NCBI RefSeq assembly: GCF_000264905.1
Contig: NW_006763134.1
Span: 592,916-656,915 of the forward strand
Direction of reading: 5' to 3'
Length of the DNA: 64,000 nucleotides
DNA from: Stereum hirsutum FP-91666 SS1
Lineage: Eukaryota; Basidiomycota; Agaricomycetes; Russulales; Stereaceae
The notes beneath the pieces are model-generated. The model did no database searches. It saw only the letters and a program-made list of their open reading frames with translations, and was not told where the DNA came from. Each line of letters begins with the position of its first letter. Within the stretch, counting starts at the first letter, position 1. Made by a program: the position numbers and the translations under genes. Below are positions 58,354 to 64,000 of this stretch, piece after piece.

Positions 58354-61300
58354 CTATCGCACACCCCCAATCCTCGCCCAAAACATCTCCTCCCTCAACC
58401 TAACCAACTCCTTCCAAGTCCTCTCCTCCCACGTCGCCTCGCCCACATAAATCTCCCCGTCCACTCCCGATCCCTGACCCTTCTCCCCCTTCTCACCTAC
58501 GTTCACATCGACACTGAGATTCTCCTTCTCGCTCTCCTCCTCCACTACAGGCTCTATCTTCTCCTTCATAATAGCGACGGCAAGAGGGGAGACCCCATTA
58601 ACACCACCTCCAACGCCATTAATCGGCGCAACCCTCCTACTCGCAAACTTAGGCGGAGGCGGAGGCTGCATAATAGACCCCGACCGCCCCCGACTCCTCG
58701 CCGGTAACGGCGGCGTCGCCGCCGTCGTCGGCGCAGGCGCAGTCACAGGAGGCACCACAGGCAATGGAGCAAACGAATCATGCTCCTCCTCTTCATGTTC
58801 CCCAGCCTCAGCCTCCCTCATCAGCTCCTCCGCAGTCGTGCTCGTCTCGAGCGTGGAATGAGGCGCAGGGATGGTAGGCGGATGCAAGGGCGCGGAATGA
58901 GGCGGTTCAGAGTCGTAGTCTGAGCCGGCTGTGAAGACGAGTTCTTGAGACTCGTCGCGGTGGTGCTTCGTATCCCTGAGCTCGTCTATCACGGAGGCCA
59001 CCTCTGCTGCTTCTGCTCCCGCGGCAGGGGCAGGTTCAGTTGCGGGGTCGATGGCCTCAGTAGGTGGGTGCGTAGGAGTAGAAGGCTGCGCGGGTTTCTC
59101 GACCTCGTCTTTCACCTCCTGAGAATCTGACGGCGGAATATCTGTCGCAGGAGCAGGTTCCTCGACAATAGGCTCTCCAGCGCTTGTTGGTGGAGGAGGA
59201 GGAACCGATACCTCGGCTGCATCAGTGTCAGGATTAGCTTCCGTCGCGGGAGCAGGAGCGGAAGCAGACTGTGTCGCCGGCTCCTCGGGAACAGGGGCTG
59301 GCACAGAGGCGCTCGTCTCCTCTGTCGCAGTTGCAGGAGCTGGTGGTTGCGTTGGCTCGACTGCGGGTAAGGATACAGGCTCAGGTGTCGGCGAAGATCC
59401 AGTCGCAGAACGTGGACGAGGTCCTGAAGGAGGTGGAGGTGGTACAGGACGGTTGCGTGCGGCTGCACGACGAGGTACGGGCGGAGGAGCCGGAGAGCCT
59501 GTTCTTGAAGGTACACCTGTAACAGAGTTACGCTTCGAGCTAGGCGTGGCGGGGGAGGCGGAACGGGCTGTAGGAGCGTCCATGGAGGTTCGGGAAGATA
59601 CTGAAGCGCGCGCAGCAGGGGCAGGAGCAGGAGCCGGTGTTGGAGCTGGTGCTGGAGCTGCGGCCGCCGGGGTGGGAGACGATGGGACAGAAAATTCTGC
59701 TGGCTCGTCCGTAGGGGTGTGGAAAGCGTCCTGGTTGGTCTCATTTGAAGTCGAGGGTCGAAGTTCGCCCTCTTCTGTCTCTGTCTCAGGCTCGGGAAGA
59801 CTCTCGCTCGACGCCGCTCCGCCCCTCAGACGCATCACTTCCCCGATCCTTTGTTCCTCCTCGCTGGCCTTGCTATACATCGACGACTCTTCGGAAATCT
59901 CTCCCGCCGGCGCCGGTACCACATTATGCTGCACAATCGTCCGAGATCGATTCCGCGTAGGAAGAGGTGGGGGTGGAGGTGCGGCCGTGGCACTCGTAGC
60001 AATAGGAGCTACGAATCTCTTCGCGATGCTGGGTGAGTGCGTAGGATGCGTTGGAGGGGGGACCTTTGGTGAGCCCATCACAGACTTCTCTGACTTCTCG
60101 TTACTAGGTGAACCAGACCTCGAATTGCCTTCGCCCCAGCTCAGGCCCCGGTCCATGCCCAAGGCCGAAGCCATGCCCCAAAGACCTCCCATCTTTGACT
60201 TTCGTCGGGGAGGTATGGACGGTCTACCGTCGGAGGAATCCTTCCTTGGTAGTGGTGGTGGAAGACTAGGGACTTCTTCCTCCCACACTTTCTCTACGAT
60301 ACCGGTCCGCACGAACGCCCAGAGGGAACATGTCGTCCGGAGACGTGTCAGGCACCAGCCGGAGGGACAGAGGGGATATACGGTGGTTTGGTTCTTCGCG
60401 TTCGGGCTCTGAGGGAGAGTGGTGGTGGTGGTGACTAGCTTAAAGATATATATTTGAGAAGGGAGGTTGTTCGGGTTGGTGTTGGAGAACGAGTTCTGTT
60501 GTGGCGGCGGCGATGAGGGAGGACTTGATTTCTGGTTGGAGAGGGATCGGGAAAGGGCATCTTTAAAGATAGAGGAACCCCAGGAATTGTTGCTCGAGTG
60601 ATTCTTGACGGGGGATGAGCCGTCGGTAAGCGAGGTGCCACAGAGTGCGCAGCAGATGCCTGGATTGCTGTTAGTGGGGACGGGAAGGGAGTTCTGCGAG
60701 GCGATGGTGCATTCGAGGAGAGCAGTCGCAGAAATGGGTTCGATGGAGAGTTGGCCAGAATGAATGGCGGAAAGGACAGAGCGGCGAGTGAGCCAATTCA
60801 GAGAGGGTGCAAGGTCGAGGCGAACCGTAGGCTCGCTAAGGCAGCGGTCAGCACAGCATGAGAACGAAATATATCAAATCCCACATACGTGTCTTCAGTG
60901 GCTAGCCGGGAGAGGAATGGGAGTGGGAGCAGAGTCGACATGGCCGGCACTTGTGTCGAGTTTGGTCTCAGAGTTCGCAGATGTGCCACAAACATCAAGA
61001 ACTCCTGGTATGGAAGATGACTGCTGAGTAGCCGAGGCGAAATACGTCCACGAGAGGGCGAAGGTGTCCGTGTAATCCATTTGCCCTTGCCCATGGTCAT
61101 GCTCATCTCCTCTACCTTCTTCTCCGACGCCTCCTTCTCCTCCTGCAACTCCTGCATCTGCAGCTGCATCAAACGCACAACCTCCTCCGTCTCCCTCAAA
61201 GCGCGTTCAGCGTCCTCCGCCTTCCGTTCGCTGACTGCGCGTCCGAACCGAGCTTCTGCGACCATGGTATTGGCTTGGTTGAACAGACCAGCGGAGAGAT

Positions 61301-62041
61301 CGTCAAGGTCCTTCTCGATTTCTGCTCTGGCAGACTCTGCTTGGCCGCGTTGAGCGGCCTCCTCTGTCGCCTTTTCCATGAGACGAGTGAGTTCGGCAGT
61401 GACCTGATCTTTCTCTACTAACAAACCTGAACACAACGTCAAAAATCTGACGAGGCTGTGGTTGAATACTACAACGCACCTGTGTTGAGAGCAGACAGAT
61501 GCTGCGAACGCTCTAACTCCAAGTTCGAAATTTTGAGCGACGAAGAGCGAAGGTTAGAGGAAGAAATATGAAGGTCATCTTCGAGGTCAGAGACACGGTC
61601 ATAGGACTTCACGAGCTTGTTGTTTAACTCTGTGACCTGTGAGAAGAGATCCTGGACCTGTTCGCGCAACGAAGCAATAACCTGCGCTTGTGCATCAGCA
61701 TTGCTCGGTCTTCTCGACAGAGGTGTGGCCGGGGTATCGTTCAGAGCTCGTTCGCCGTTTGCAGCTGCCGTGTCGACCGTCGGGGCTGTGGTCGTCGCCG
61801 TCGTGACTGTCGGAGTCGACTGGTCGGTGGTGTCGTTATTGTCATTGGACATATATCCCGAGTCGTTGTCGTCGCAGTCTGGTGTAGGATGGAGGAGAAG
61901 GATAGGGTGGCGGATAGTCTGAGCGGGCGGGGCGACGTGGTTCAGTTCGTGCAGCGTGTCCCGGAGAATTCTTTCCGCTCTCTCGGCGTGCACAGCGGCG
62001 CGGGAAAACGGCCCGTCCCACGCTTTGCTCTCGACGTCCAT
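58354..62041 (-). CDS. SEC2: Rab guanine nucleotide exchange factor Sec2
   Basis: Three exons, 1,193 aa: 62041-61480, 61426-60889, 60835-58354. Sec2 activates the Rab Sec4 on secretory vesicles for polarised exocytosis. After a disordered start (Thr/Asn-rich, about 45-115), residues 120-330 form one long coiled coil (ASLREQVQDLFSQVTELNNKLVKSYDRVSDLEDDL..., LLVEKDQVTAELTRLMEKATEEA) with the Sec2/Rabin8 catalytic signature DLSAGLFNQANTMVAEARFGRAVSER. A second conserved region follows (YQEFLMFVAHLRTLRP, LPFLSRLATED, EPTVRLDLAPSLNWLTRRSVLSAIHSGQLSIEP, CCALCGTSL, SQIYIFKLV, YPLCPSGWCLTRLRTTCSLWAFVRTGIVEKVWEEE), typical of fungal Sec2/GRAB proteins. The last 600 residues are Pro/Ala/Glu low complexity with SH3-type PPPLPRK and PPPPPK motifs. 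A very long plus-strand frame opposite this tail is a composition artefact. Confidence 0.88.
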
Positions 62042-63182
62042 TGTCGCCGACGTCGTTGCAGACGATGCCCTCTAGGTCTTTGGGTTGAAAGATGATTGTT
62101 GCTGGATATCGATCACCATGTCTCATGCTTTCTATGTTCTCGGTGGGCTCTGCAGACTTTCGTCGATTCATTACCGGACACGCCAATGTCGCGCGGATCG
62201 ACATGCTTTGTTTCGTCGCGTTGGCAAAGGACACATTGTCCTCGGCCCTTCACTGCACGGTCGGATAGCTCTGCAGTATACTATGCATATCTCGGTGCAG
62301 TTTGACCGGATAATACTTTTTTTCTGGGCCACCCATGGCAGGAATGCGGTCATTTCACGTCTCACGTCGATGAAGTTCTTTCTTCACACCAATCAACTTA
62401 TTCATGGTCCTGCCTATATCAGCGCTTGGTGTAGCCCTATTCATCCTCGACGAGCTTGCTAATCCACAGCCCGACTAATGCACCTCGATATTTGATCTCA
62501 CACTCCTGACTCAGGCATGAGAGCTGTGTCCAATCGACCGCATTCATGCCCTGCCACTCGGGAACCGGGAGCAGCTCTACCAAAGGTCTATCATACTTCA
62601 ATCGAATGGCACCCCTTGCCCAGCTTTCCATTGGCAAGCGCAGTTTGCACCAGGTACTCGTCGGTTTAGAGAACAGGCTGCTCGCCGACTACCGATGATC
62701 ATGCGGACGCGTGCCGAGCACTTATCTTCGTTTCGCCAATACGTCCGAGCGCTATGAATATTTCTAGTATTGTAGCAGCTAGCTCATGCACAGTTCCACA
62801 GACATTACATTGCCCTACAGTATGCCGGCTTCTCTTTCAGACCCCTGTGGTCGACATGGACGTTCAACGCTCAATGCAGCCAGCCTCTAAACATTCGTCA
62901 AATGCCAGAGGCTCTCGTTTCTTTGGAATCGATACTTAGACATCCAAACATCCACATATCCTTCTTCCCTTTCGTGAAATTCAAGTCGACTATTGATATT
63001 GAGTTGTGGGCGCGGGCCACAGAACGATAAAGTGCGTGGGTGCCACAGGGGCTTTCCCCGTGTTTGTGCATGTTATTCAACCGCTTCGTTCCTAACAATG
63101 GTGGCGTCACCGTTTCCACTACCACCCCCCCACCATCGCGCATGCCTACCGGAAGCATATTGTTACGAATGAGATCATTGGG
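62042..63182. other. 1.1 kb intergenic region
   Basis: Between the SEC2 start and the stop of the next minus-strand gene. Short frames only, none recognised. Confidence 0.4.
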
Positions 63183-63640
63183 TCACCGGTTTATTCTGGG
63201 TCTATTTTCGAACAAGAGCCCCCCTTTCCTTTTGATGCCTCCACCGAGCTTGGAGTTATCTGGATGAGCACCTATTCGCCACAGAAGGTTGGGTGAGCCA
63301 AAGATGAACAGAACAAGGATGTGGGTGTTGAGTATCAGAGGAGAAGGAAACGTACCATGAGCGACGGCGCGTTCTCTAAGCTCAGCAGCTTGACGCTCGA
63401 GCCTCTCAGCCTCAGAGATCTCGGTACTTTGCTGCTTGATGGCGTTCATTTCACTGTATATGCCAAAACAATACCGTCAGTCAACACCATCATGCGACAG
63501 TCATCCCACCATGGAACGAAAGAAGAAGAAAAAAACAACACTGACTGTTCCTTCTCCGCACCCCTCGCCTCCAACGCCTTACTACCGATCATTGCACCGA
63601 CGCCGTGTTCAACTTTGCCGGCAAGATGTCCACCCCCACT

Positions 63641-63671
<31 letters not shown>

Positions 63672-64000
63672 CCACCGATACCGGTGCCAGTGCCGACACC
63701 AGGGCCTGTCTGACCGCCGTAGACGTCGGTCGCGCCAGTCCTTCCGGTCCCGGTACCTGGGCCGTACTGATCTTGTTGACCGGCCGGATATTGGCCGGGG
63801 ACGATGTTATGTCTGTCCGAAGTCGCGAACTATCCAAAAACAACATCGATAACAAGCCAGAGTCAGCGTCCTGCCTTGATGTCTATGTAAAGAATAAAAT
63901 ATAACGTACATCGTGGTGCGCACCCCTTCCAGCAACATTCGGTCCAGTCAAGTTGGGGTCGCCATACCCTCCAGAGCCCTGGGTCGTATCACCGCTCAGA
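63183..64000 (-). CDS. Gly/Gln-rich fungal stress-type protein, 5' end beyond window
   Basis: Exons visible: beyond 64000 to 63910, 63829-63546, 63453-63356, 63271-63183. The left (C-terminal) part is complete to TGA; the start lies outside. Sequence order: Gly-rich GSGGYGDPNLTGPNVAGRGAHHD, then GQYPAGQQDQYGPG...VYGGQTGPGVGTGTGIGG, an eight-residue Gln run, then GKVEHGVGAMIGSKALEARGAEKE, EMNAIKQQSTEISEAERLERQAAELRERAVAHGAHPDN. The GK(V/L)E..VG..IGS..L.A.G..KE block followed by a charged helix ending RERAVAHGAHP is a conserved fungal arrangement I recognise from uncharacterised proteins. It resembles hydrophilic CsbD/LEA-like stress proteins, but no activity is established. No membrane segment visible. 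Confidence 0.75.
63647..63670. repeat. (CTG)8 trinucleotide repeat
   Basis: Eight perfect CTG units on the plus strand, read as CAG on the minus strand and coding for Gln8 in the Gly/Gln-rich protein. Confidence 0.95.

Noticed and set aside
59225..60412. 395-codon plus-strand frame opposite the SEC2 tail
   Set aside because: It is the Gly/Ala/Val mirror of a Pro/Ala-rich coding strand, and the minus frame is continuous with the Sec2 exons.

Overview
The window is nuclear DNA of a filamentous basidiomycete, most likely an Agaricomycete. Almost every gene is split by short 50-100 nt introns with fungal GTRNGT...AG borders, proteins are rich in Ser/Pro/Ala low-complexity tracts, and the content (seven-TM protein, class-E P450, secreted intradiol dioxygenase, F-box/LRR protein, non-autonomous DNA transposons) is typical of that group. 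Exon borders below were joined by eye. Where I give a protein length, the exon lengths sum to a multiple of three with no internal stop.

Layout. (1) 0-20 kb, housekeeping genes separated by gene-poor DNA: a Ser-rich protein at the left edge (-), a Yra1/ALY mRNA-export adaptor (-) with a 1 kb intron, the telomere-capping protein Stn1 (+) and an F-box protein (-). (2) 21-22.5 kb: a nine-exon secreted intradiol ring-cleavage dioxygenase (+) with a 5-nt exon. (3) 23-27.3 kb: cluster L of two unrecognised families, called here family A (about 180-206 aa) and family B (about 500 aa, PD-(D/E)XK-like). (4) 27.9-46 kb: a large Ser-rich protein, an epoxide-hydrolase-like enzyme, an 11-exon P450, a seven-TM protein and an IMPACT/UPF0029 protein. 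(5) 47-57 kb: a Cys-rich secreted-protein gene interrupted by a TA-flanked MITE, then cluster R of families A and B with a hAT-type MITE. (6) 57.2-57.9 kb: six dispersed copies of a 30-bp palindrome-like repeat. (7) 58-64 kb: the Rab exchange factor Sec2 (-) and the 3' part of a Gly/Gln-rich stress-type protein (-) running off the right edge.

The most unusual content is the pair of A/B clusters. Both contain a B gene with an A gene diverging from its 5' side and an A gene converging on its 3' side, and the two clusters are mirror images 25-30 kb apart. In cluster R the flanking genes and B are open. In cluster L, B carries a frameshift from a 7-bp near-tandem duplication and the convergent A copy is a relic. 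One more A copy in R is dead and has a fresh-looking hAT MITE just upstream. Function is unknown. The only functional hint is a possible D...ExK nuclease core in B.
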